Of a stretch of 8,811 nucleotides of DNA, positions 1 to 5,248 are shown piece by piece. The notes below the pieces were generated by a model, which worked only from the letters and a program-made list of their open reading frames with translations, ran no database searches and was not told where the DNA came from. This DNA comes from an uncultured Ruminococcus sp. (GTDB taxonomy: Bacteria > Bacillota > Clostridia > Oscillospirales > Acutalibacteraceae): NCBI GenBank assembly GCA_902767175.1, contig CACXGH010000045.1:1-8811 (forward strand). The letters are read 5' to 3'. The first letter of the stretch is position 1. The number at the start of each line of letters is the position of its first letter. The position numbers were made by a program, and so were the translations under genes.

Positions 1-85
1 GCGTCGGTGGGGGATTTTAACCCGCCACCGACGGACGTATGGCACCCGCCGCCTTTAGAGGCGGGGGACATCGACGCTTGTTATA
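1..85. repeat. GC-rich hairpin repeat, left copy
   Basis: This segment is much richer in G and C than the AT-rich DNA that follows. It contains two clear hairpins. CGTCGGTGG at 2-10 pairs perfectly with CCACCGACG at 25-33, and an inner GGG/CCC can extend it. CCGCCT at 49-54 pairs with AGGCGG at 59-64 around a TTAG loop. The first six bases, GCGTCG, can also pair with CGACGC at 72-77, giving a possible branched structure. Positions 62-85 are identical, in reverse complement, to 8728-8751 at the other end of the window. The repeat may start before the window. I see no open reading frame in it. Whether it acts as DNA (a small dispersed palindromic element) or as a structured RNA cannot be decided here. 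Confidence 0.75.
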
Positions 86-159
86 TTGAAAAAACGACAG
101 ATAAAATTCACAGTAAATTAATATCTGATTTACAGAAGTCATATAAATATCTGTTATAT

Positions 160-186
160 TTGTAAAATCAAGCCGTTTAGTATAAT
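160..186 (+). promoter_or_regulatory. probable promoter of the alarmone synthetase operon
   Basis: A perfect -10 hexamer TATAAT lies at 181-186. The only -35-like hexamer nearby is TTGTAA at 160-165, with a short 15-nt spacer, so the -35 is weak. Transcription would start near 193, giving a leader of under 20 nt. The ribosome binding site AAGGTG at 197-202 sits 7 nt before the ATG at 210. No other promoter-like site is obvious between the GC-rich repeat and the gene. Confidence 0.5.
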
Positions 187-209
187 AACGGAATATAAGG
201 TGTTACTAT

Positions 210-812
210 ATGGAAAAGAATAAATATAAAGAAAGTATTTACGGAGCTTTCCTGCCTGAACTTGAAAAGGCGAGGGATTCGCTTTCGGCTCATATTACAG
301 AAATAAGAGCCGAAATGACAAACCAGCTCGGGCTTGACCCCGTTGAACATTATCTTACAAGAATTAAGGGAGAAGAAAGTATGCGTGAAAAATGCGTGCG
401 GAAAAATCTCCCCGTCACGACTGAATCTGCACTCGGCAGGATTAAGGACGCAATAGGTGTCAGGGTCGTATGTGCCTTTGTAGACGATGTATACGCAATA
501 AGAGACCGCCTGAAAAACTCCGGAAAATACGAGATAATTGAGGAAAAGGACTATATCAGACACGCAAAGCCGAACGGCTACAGAAGCTATCATATGATAA
601 TAAAGATAGACCGCCGTTTCTTTGCAGAGATACAGCTAAGGACTATTTCAATGGATACATGGGCAGCGCTTGAACATCACCTCAAATATAAAAAGGATAT
701 AGGCGGAGATACAGAGCTGATAATACAGGAACTGAAACGCTGTGCTGATGAGCTGGCATCAACAGACCTTTCCATGCAGACTATCCGTGATATGATATTT
801 GAAAATACATAA
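210..812 (+). CDS. small alarmone (p)ppGpp synthetase (RelA/SpoT domain)
   Basis: This 200-residue cytoplasmic protein is a single-domain GTP pyrophosphokinase. The family transfers pyrophosphate from ATP to the 3' position of GDP or GTP, making the stringent-response signal. Visible RelA/SpoT synthetase motifs are RIK at 51-53, the DAIGVRVVCAF strand with VDDVY (80-95), DYIRHAKPNGYRSYH (114-128), and the catalytic AEIQLRT segment (139-145) followed by MDTWAALEHHLKYK (148-161). The length and the absence of HD-hydrolase, TGS or ACT domains match the RelQ/RelP (YjbM/YwaC) class of Firmicutes, roughly 200-230 residues. Because no hydrolase is fused, its product must be removed by another enzyme. 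The start is set by AAGGTG 7 nt upstream. It is followed after 11 nt by the response regulator, whose ribosome binding site overlaps this stop codon, so the genes are almost certainly co-transcribed. I cannot tell RelP from RelQ. Confidence 0.93.
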   Translation: MEKNKYKESIYGAFLPELEKARDSLSAHITEIRAEMTNQLGLDPVEHYLTRIKGEESMREKCVRKNLPVTTESALGRIKDAIGVRVVCAFVDDVYAIRDRLKNSGKYEIIEEKDYIRHAKPNGYRSYHMIIKIDRRFFAEIQLRTISMDTWAALEHHLKYKKDIGGDTELIIQELKRCADELASTDLSMQTIRDMIFENT

Positions 813-823
813 GGAGAAGCAAA

Positions 824-1486
824 ATGAAACTTTTACTTGCAGAGGATACAGCAGACCTTAATAAGGTACTTACTACCGTTCTCAGACATGAGGGCTATGA
901 TGTCGACTCCGTTCAGGACGGACTTGAAGCAACAGACCTTATAGAAATCGATTCATACGACTGTATAATACTCGATATTATGATGCCCAAAAAGGACGGC
1001 ATACAGGTACTCACAGAGCTTCGCGCAAAGAATATAATAACTCCTGTGCTTATGCTCACAGCCAAGGCTGAGATAGAGGACAGGGTAACAGGACTTGATG
1101 CAGGTGCAGACGATTATTTAACGAAGCCGTTTGCAATAAAAGAGCTTCTTGCAAGAGTAAGAGCACTCACAAGAAGAAAAACACAGTACAGTACAGATGA
1201 CCTTAAATTCAACGACCTTTCTCTGAAATCAGCATCATTTGAGCTGGCATCGGAAAATACTGTAAGACTTTCCGTCAAGGAATTTGAGCTGATGCAGACG
1301 CTTATACTCAATGCCGAGCACCCGATAAGCACCGAAGTGCTTCTTGAGCGGGTATGGAACAATGATCCCGATGCAAAGCCTGAAACTGTCAGACTTTATA
1401 TATCATATCTTAAAAGAAAGCTCAGGGCGATAGCCTCCTCCGTAACGGTTGAAGGCTCGGCAGAGGAAGGCTTCCGCCTGCAGTAA
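824..1486 (+). CDS. OmpR-family response regulator
   Basis: This 220-residue two-component response regulator acts as a phosphorylation-controlled transcription factor. The receiver domain spans about 1-118 and has the acidic pair E7/D8, phosphoacceptor D51 in the ILDIMMP segment, T79 and K101 in the TKPF motif. A winged-helix DNA-binding domain fills about 124-220, with the typical LSVKEFELMQTL helix, VLLERVW, and ETVRLYISYLKRKL recognition-helix region. Length and architecture are normal for OmpR/PhoB proteins. AAGGAG overlaps the stop of the upstream synthetase gene and decides the ATG at 824. The gene ends in tandem stops TAATAA, and the partner kinase starts 22 nt later. The order synthetase, regulator, kinase suggests one operon. 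The target genes are unknown, and no convincing binding site for it is visible in the window. Confidence 0.95.
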   Translation: MKLLLAEDTADLNKVLTTVLRHEGYDVDSVQDGLEATDLIEIDSYDCIILDIMMPKKDGIQVLTELRAKNIITPVLMLTAKAEIEDRVTGLDAGADDYLTKPFAIKELLARVRALTRRKTQYSTDDLKFNDLSLKSASFELASENTVRLSVKEFELMQTLILNAEHPISTEVLLERVWNNDPDAKPETVRLYISYLKRKLRAIASSVTVEGSAEEGFRLQ

Positions 1487-1508
1487 TAAAAAGCAGGGGA
1501 GTGGGAGT

Positions 1509-2798
1509 ATGAATAAAACGACAATCAAAAAACTGAGGAAGAAGTTTACTCTTGCGGCATTTATATCTTTCATGATAGTAATATCAATAATGGGCGGATT
1601 AATACTGCTGGTAAACCACTATACGAGTACCAAACAGATAAGAGCCATACTGAACTATATAGTACAGAACGGCGGAGATATTTCCGATAAAAATCATTCA
1701 ATAAGAGAAAATATAGAGTTCATCTCCGAAAACGGATTTGACCGTGTATGGACTGAGGTATTCAGTGCAGGACTTGACACTTCACCTGAGCTTCGTTTCT
1801 ATACAAGATACTTTACTGTATGGTATAACGAAAAGAATGAGGTCGCATCGGTAGATACCGCAAATATTGCGGCAGTGTCAGATGAGAATGCCATAAATTA
1901 CGGACAGTATGCACTTGACAGGTCAGATACATACGGCAGTATCGACCAGTTCAGCTATCAGAAATACGAGGAGAACGGCGAAACAATGATAGTTTTCCTC
2001 GACTGTAAGCAGCATAATGATATCAGTAAAAGACTGCTGAATATCATTCTTGTACTTGTAGCTTTAGGCGCTGTCATAATGCTTGTAATAATATTCTTCC
2101 TGTCAAAAAGAATGATAATGCCCGAGGTGCGCAATGCCGAAAAGCAGAAACAGTTTATCACAAATGCAGGACATGAGCTGAAAACTCCTCTTGCTGTTAT
2201 ACGGGCTAATACAGAGCTTGATATAATGCTCAATGGTGAAAACGAGTGGAATCAATCCACTCTCCGACAGACAGAGGATCTTACAAAGCTTATTCAGGAC
2301 CTTATCCTTATTGCCAGAGCAAACGAAGCCGGACAGACACAGAGCTTTACCGAAACCGATATTTCAAAGACAGTAACGGAAGCGGTTCAGGGACTGTCAC
2401 CGATAGCACAAAAAGCCGAAAAGGAATTAAAGACTGAGATAGAAGAAAGCATAAAAATGAAGGCTGACGAAGGCAGAATAAAACAGCTTGCAGTACTGCT
2501 TATAGACAATGCAATAAAATATTGTGATGATAAAGGAACAGTTACAGTTGCATTGCATAAAAAAGGAAAAACGATACGTCTTATCGTATCAAACGACTAC
2601 AAAGACGGTGAAAAAACAGACTGCAGTAAATTTTTCGATCGTTTTTACAGAGCTGACGAATCACACAGCGGCGAAAAAAGCGGCTACGGCATAGGCTTGT
2701 CAATAGCAGAGTCAATTGTAGAGAACCATAATGGAACAATAAATGCATCGTGGAATTCAGGTGTTATACATTTTACCTGCACTTTCAGAACAAAATAA
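1509..2798 (+). CDS. membrane sensor histidine kinase
   Basis: This 429-residue inner-membrane kinase is the likely partner of the preceding regulator. After a basic N-terminus, TM1 spans about 14-36 and TM2 about 177-198, enclosing an extracytoplasmic sensor region of about 140 residues with no motif I recognise. The cytoplasmic part holds the HisKA H-box with phospho-accepting H222 in AGHELKTP, the N-box LLIDNAIKY with N334, the F-box FFDRFYRAD (375-383) and the G2 box GYGIGLSIAE (392-401). The G1 region (about 358-367, IVSNDYKDGE) lacks a clean DxGxG. The reading frame is open back to 1449, but that start would lie inside the regulator gene and lacks a good ribosome binding site. AGGGGAG at 1495-1501, 7 nt before ATG 1509, favours the shorter form. 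No clear intrinsic terminator follows. The signal sensed is unknown. Confidence 0.94.
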   Translation: MNKTTIKKLRKKFTLAAFISFMIVISIMGGLILLVNHYTSTKQIRAILNYIVQNGGDISDKNHSIRENIEFISENGFDRVWTEVFSAGLDTSPELRFYTRYFTVWYNEKNEVASVDTANIAAVSDENAINYGQYALDRSDTYGSIDQFSYQKYEENGETMIVFLDCKQHNDISKRLLNIILVLVALGAVIMLVIIFFLSKRMIMPEVRNAEKQKQFITNAGHELKTPLAVIRANTELDIMLNGENEWNQSTLRQTEDLTKLIQDLILIARANEAGQTQSFTETDISKTVTEAVQGLSPIAQKAEKELKTEIEESIKMKADEGRIKQLAVLLIDNAIKYCDDKGTVTVALHKKGKTIRLIVSNDYKDGEKTDCSKFFDRFYRADESHSGEKSGYGIGLSIAESIVENHNGTINASWNSGVIHFTCTFRTK

Positions 2799-2840
2799 CC
2801 CAGCTTTTGCAAATAACAAGAACGATCATGCCGGGTCAGG

Positions 2841-2879
2841 TTTCAGATTATCATAGTCGGAATATAATAGTTTCTGAAA
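2841..2879. repeat. imperfect inverted repeat after the kinase gene
   Basis: TTTCAGA at 2841-2847 pairs with TCTGAAA at 2873-2879. An inner TTAT/ATAA pairing with a bulge can extend the stem. There is no T-run after it, so it is a poor candidate for an intrinsic terminator of the kinase operon, although it is the nearest hairpin to the kinase stop codon. Confidence 0.4.
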
Positions 2880-3042
2880 GATAAGGATTAAAGTATTTTG
2901 AGACATTCAGAAATTGTATCCTTACTTTATCTGAATATAACCGATAAGATTTCTGCTCACCAATGATACACCATATTGGGGCGGTACAAAGCCGATGAAG
3001 CGCCGTATCTCAAATTTAATGTAGATTGCTTTTTAGCATGTT

Positions 3043-3111
3043 GCTGAGATAAGTAATTGATACATACTCAGCGATCGGTTCAAATGGAGCCGGCAGCGGA
3101 ACCATTTGAAC
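3043..3111. repeat. two adjacent hairpins
   Basis: GCTGAG at 3043-3048 pairs with CTCAGC at 3067-3072. Immediately after, GTTCAAATGG at 3078-3087 pairs perfectly over 10 bp with CCATTTGAAC at 3102-3111 around a 14-nt GC-rich loop. Neither is followed by a T-run on either strand, so they do not look like intrinsic terminators. Two stems side by side within 70 bp suggest a structured DNA or RNA element, or a remnant of one. Confidence 0.55.
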
Positions 3112-3246
3112 AAATAGATACAGCGAGAAATTGAAAAAAACACGGTCAGGCAATAAAATAAAATGCTGAGTCTTTATCATAAAGCGTCGGCAAATAATAT
3201 CCGGGGTCAGATAATATTTGCGTAGTATATCCGGTCATCGGCAGAT

Positions 3247-3293
3247 CTCTGCAAGAGTTATCAGGCTGCAAATACTTGTACAGTCTTGCAGAG
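3247..3293. repeat. perfect 10-bp inverted repeat
   Basis: CTCTGCAAGA at 3247-3256 is matched exactly by TCTTGCAGAG at 3284-3293, with 27 nt between. It lies inside the degraded minus-strand frame, and no T-run follows. A function is not evident. Confidence 0.5.
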
Positions 3294-3341
3294 TTAAATA
3301 AAAAATAAATGAAACCGAACATGATATGCTGATACAACAGA

Positions 3342-3371
3342 CAGTCAGTCAGCCGATCATAAAACTGACTG
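3342..3371. repeat. perfect 8-bp inverted repeat
   Basis: CAGTCAGT at 3342-3349 pairs with ACTGACTG at 3364-3371 across a 14-nt loop. A further CAGTCAG at 3381-3387 repeats the left arm, so two alternative pairings are possible. It lies inside the degraded minus-strand frame. Confidence 0.45.
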
Positions 3372-3443
3372 AATACTATACAGTCAGAGACACTGAGCTT
3401 TTGGGGCTTTAGTATTTTCTGTAATAAGCTTTTCTCTCCTCTC

Positions 3444-3473
3444 AATGTCTCAAAACATCAATTTTGAGACATT
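3444..3473. repeat. perfect 12-bp palindromic hairpin, TGTCTCAAAA type
   Basis: AATGTCTCAAAA at 3444-3455 and TTTTGAGACATT at 3462-3473 form a perfect stem with a 6-nt loop. The right arm is a direct copy of 2896-2907 and the left arm an inverted one, so three copies of this 12-mer sit in this spacer. A T-rich stretch (3482-3491) comes 8 nt later on the plus strand. That makes a weak plus-strand terminator for the kinase operon conceivable, although the spacing is poor. The insertion-end interpretation is at least as likely. Confidence 0.6.
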
Positions 3474-3504
3474 CGCTATATCTCTTTTTTTACCTTATTC
3501 CCTG

Positions 3505-3548
3505 AAAAAACCAAGCTCCCGAAAATCAAATACTCGGGAGCCTGGTTT
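3505..3548 (-). terminator. intrinsic terminator of the PadR-hydrolase operon
   Basis: AAACCAAGCTCCCGA at 3508-3522 pairs with TCGGGAGCCTGGTTT at 3534-3548 over 15 bp with one mismatched or wobble position and an 11-nt loop. Read on the minus strand, the stem runs directly into six T residues (complement of 3505-3510). It lies 24 nt past the hydrolase stop codon. On the plus strand the following bases are less T-rich, so it serves mainly the minus-strand operon but could also help stop transcription from the other side. Confidence 0.88.
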
Positions 3549-3572
3549 CGTCTTTTCTTAGAAATATTTTTA

Positions 3573-4535
3573 TCATTTTAAATTTATTATTTCTTCCAGC
3601 ACCGCATTCATTCCGTTCATTCCCGGAATATGTGCGCTGTCGGGTATTACCTTACAGGTAAGATTTTCATTTTCCGCACTGTCCACAAATTTCTTTATCA
3701 TATTTGTGCAGGTCACAATATCCGACTTTCCCTGTATAATATGATACGGCACTTTTACTTTTTTCAGAACATCACGCAGGTCAAGCACTGACAGTTCTTT
3801 TATAAGGCTTGTGTTCTTCCGATAGCCGTTCATAACCATAGCCATAAAATCCTTGAAGCGATAATCCGGACTTGTCATTATGCCTTTGATCATTCCCTTC
3901 ATATCTGCCTTAGGCTCGTTTTTATCAACATAGCCGTCGGTATACTTTCTTAATGCATTGCTCAGCTTCATGGCTGTTTTGGGGTTGAACTCCTTTGATT
4001 CAACGGCATCGTTGATCTCGGCTTTCAGCTTTTCAGGTGCTTTTGATTTCATCAGCGCATCTATAGTTTCCTTGTTCTGCATCAGTTCACAAAGTACCTG
4101 TCCGTATGCAATAACACCGTCTGTAAGCTCATACACCTCTGAAATGGCAAGTGCTGAAAGAACAGATCCCCAAGACATCGCAAGAAGTATCAGCTTGTTA
4201 TCCGGAAACCTGCTTTTCATTGCTCTTATCAGATCAACTGTCATATCCTTGAAGCTATTTATTGAAATATCCTCGGGCAGCTTTGCGTTATTTATTCCGC
4301 AGCCGTATTGATCCCATGAAACAAGTATGCATCTTTCTGTGAATTCCGGAAAAAGCCCTCTTCCGCCTACACAGAAAGGTATCGGCATTCCCGGACCTCC
4401 ATGCAGCGATATTACAACAGGAAGGTCATTGCTTTTCCCTTCAATAAGCACCTTCTGATTATACCCTCCAAGATCAAGCTCCAATACTTCGGATATATTG
4501 TTGCCCTGAATGATCATCTTTCTTTTCTTATTCAT
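3573..4535 (-). CDS. alpha/beta hydrolase, proline-iminopeptidase-like
   Basis: This 320-residue protein of the alpha/beta hydrolase fold has no signal peptide or membrane segment and is probably cytoplasmic. The oxyanion-hole motif HGGPG is at 45-49, as in prolyl aminopeptidases and related esterases. The following strand VSWDQYGCG (72-80) corresponds to the DQRG segment of that group. The nucleophile is probably S121 in AMSWGS, D272 (GKSDIV) the acid and H302 (DSAHIPG) the base, giving a complete Ser-Asp-His triad. A helical lid fills about 150-250. The nucleophile elbow has alanine where G-x-S-x-G has its first glycine, which is unusual but tolerated in the fold. The start codon overlaps the end of the padR-like gene by 8 nt, with a GAGGG ribosome binding site upstream, so translation is probably coupled. 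Substrate unknown. The adjacent repressor hints that it handles an inducing small molecule or peptide. Confidence 0.85.
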   Translation of the reverse strand: MNKKRKMIIQGNNISEVLELDLGGYNQKVLIEGKSNDLPVVISLHGGPGMPIPFCVGGRGLFPEFTERCILVSWDQYGCGINNAKLPEDISINSFKDMTVDLIRAMKSRFPDNKLILLAMSWGSVLSALAISEVYELTDGVIAYGQVLCELMQNKETIDALMKSKAPEKLKAEINDAVESKEFNPKTAMKLSNALRKYTDGYVDKNEPKADMKGMIKGIMTSPDYRFKDFMAMVMNGYRKNTSLIKELSVLDLRDVLKKVKVPYHIIQGKSDIVTCTNMIKKFVDSAENENLTCKVIPDSAHIPGMNGMNAVLEEIINLK

Positions 4536-5088
4536 ATTTTTCCCTCATTTCTTCAAGCATATTTATATACCATTCTATAATAAAACCCGTAATATCACGC
4601 CCATATCTGGCAGTCGAGAACTGATAGAATATAATATCCTGAACCATCCTGTCAGCATTTTTATACTTCTCCGAATTTACTGTCTCCTCCGCTTCACTGC
4701 ACAGCAGCTCTAACGCATTATGTTTATCCCTTAGCACTGAAATGTATTTTTCAATTATCTCAAAGCGCTTTTCCGGCTCCGAAAAACCCATGAAATATAC
4801 CTTCGTCAGTTCAGGACTTTTTATGCTTATATTTTCTATCGGACTGTTTATCCATTCATTGAATACCCGTTTTCCTTCATCAGTTATGTAATACTCTTTT
4901 TTATCTCTGCCGTTGTCCTTTATCTCACTGTATTCTATAAGACCGTCATTGAGCAGTTTCTTCAGTGCAGCCTGTATGCTTCCCGTACTGCTGCTGTACA
5001 TGAGGTCAAGTCCTTTTTTTATTCTGCTCCTTAACTGATATATTGTCCTGCTGCTCAGCATAAGCAAGCCAAGTATTATATTATCCAT
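4528..5088 (-). CDS. PadR-family transcriptional regulator
   Basis: This 186-residue DNA-binding protein starts with a PadR winged helix over about 1-80. The domain opens with IILGLLMLSSRTIYQLRSRI, has the recognition-helix segment SSSTGSIQAALKKLLNDGLIEYS (32-54), and ends in a wing with KKEYYITDEGKRVFNEWI. A C-terminal helical region (about 90-180) fits the dimerisation domain of the longer, AphA-like PadR class. Family members are usually ligand-responsive repressors of a neighbouring gene and of themselves. An upstream stop in frame means the ATG at 5088 is the first possible start. AAGGAG lies 11 nt upstream, slightly far. The gene overlaps the hydrolase by 8 nt (ATGAATAA). Perfect palindromes cover its promoter, supporting autoregulation. 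The ligand is unknown. Confidence 0.9.
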   Translation of the reverse strand: MDNIILGLLMLSSRTIYQLRSRIKKGLDLMYSSSTGSIQAALKKLLNDGLIEYSEIKDNGRDKKEYYITDEGKRVFNEWINSPIENISIKSPELTKVYFMGFSEPEKRFEIIEKYISVLRDKHNALELLCSEAEETVNSEKYKNADRMVQDIIFYQFSTARYGRDITGFIIEWYINMLEEMREKYE

Positions 5089-5106
5089 ACTATCATTTTC
5101 TCCTTA

Positions 5107-5135
5107 ATATTACTATTAGTAATATAATTATATTA
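5107..5135. promoter_or_regulatory. probable PadR operator: two overlapping palindromes
   Basis: ATATTACTATTAGTAATAT at 5107-5125 is a perfect 9+1+9 palindrome. TAATATAATTATATTA at 5120-5135 is a perfect 16-bp palindrome overlapping its end. Together they span from the -10 box of the padR-like gene to just upstream of its AAGGAG. Dyads of this size at this place are what an autorepressing PadR dimer would need. AT-rich DNA makes palindromes commoner by chance, but a 19-bp perfect one is still notable. Confidence 0.65.
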
Positions 5136-5158
5136 CCACGCTTTTTAAAGTATGTCAA
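5130..5158 (-). promoter_or_regulatory. promoter of the PadR-hydrolase operon
   Basis: On the minus strand a perfect -35 TTGACA (plus positions 5153-5158) is followed after 17 nt by TAATAT (5130-5135), a 4/6 match to the -10 consensus. TATAAT also occurs slightly downstream but at a 20-nt spacing. The -10 region lies inside the palindromic operator, so bound repressor would block RNA polymerase. Confidence 0.65.
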
Positions 5159-5164
5159 TAATAA

Positions 5165-5194
5165 ATCGTCAGAAGCAGCGGTGCTCCTGACGAT
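5165..5194 (-). terminator. probable terminator of the gamma-glutamyl operon
   Basis: ATCGTCAGAAGCA at 5165-5177 pairs with TGCTCCTGACGAT at 5182-5194 around GCGG, a 13-bp stem with one imperfect position. That position is a G-U wobble in minus-strand RNA but an A-C mismatch in plus-strand RNA, which favours minus-strand use. On the minus strand it is followed by ATTTATTATT, a broken T-tract. It lies between the GCS2-like gene and the padR promoter, about 55 nt past the stop codon. Confidence 0.6.
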
Positions 5195-5248
5195 CATTTC
5201 AATTATTATTTAATATTATTTAGAAAACCTGTTTATTTAAATCAAAGC

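Larger units (their letters stand above)
3146..3445 (-). pseudogene. possible transposase N-terminal remnant
   Basis: A 99-codon frame opens on the minus strand from a TTG at 3445, inside the inverted-repeat end. Its residues 7-21 (LLQKILKPQKLSVSD) look like the start of IS1182-type transposases. After that, similarity fades into low-information hydrophobic and aromatic residues. A GAGGAG at 3436-3441 sits 8 nt before the codon TTA at 3425-3427, which is where a start codon would be expected in an intact gene, so the original ATG may have been lost. No DDE catalytic residues are present, since the frame is much too short. It is best read as a dead fragment. It could also be a chance open frame. 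Confidence 0.35.
2896..3455. mobile_element. decayed IS1182-like element or MITE-like remnant
   Basis: TTTTGAGACATT at 2896-2907 and its exact reverse complement AATGTCTCAAAA at 3444-3455 bound a 560-bp segment without an intact gene. Ends carrying a TGTCTCAAAA-type sequence are, from memory, usual in IS1182-family elements of Clostridia. Just inside the right end, on the minus strand, a degraded frame begins with a stretch that resembles the N-terminus of such transposases (LLQKILKPQKLSVSD). At under 600 bp the element is far shorter than a full IS of this family (about 1.5-2 kb), so it could only be an internally deleted remnant. I found no convincing target-site duplication beside the two ends. 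The alternative is an intergenic spacer that has collected unrelated inverted repeats. Confidence 0.4.

Noticed and set aside
62..85. Integron attC-like site in the GC-rich repeats
   Set aside because: The inward-facing head ends in GTTATAT-like sequence, but the R-box consensus is not met, no integrase is present, and the two copies are inverted, not direct.
177..593. Minus-strand open frame of 138 codons
   Set aside because: It is antisense to the alarmone synthetase, whose catalytic motifs are unmistakable.
1449..1508. Longer start for the histidine kinase, adding 20 residues
   Set aside because: It would begin inside the response-regulator gene without a ribosome binding site. AGGGGAG 7 nt before ATG 1509 and the typical basic N-terminus before TM1 fit the shorter form.
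2799..3572. CRISPR array or tRNA in the long spacer
   Set aside because: There are no regularly spaced direct repeats and no cloverleaf. The repeats present are unrelated inverted pairs of differing sequence.
3958..4311. Plus-strand open frame of 117 codons
   Set aside because: It lies entirely antisense to the hydrolase gene, has no family features and mirrors the codon pattern of that gene.
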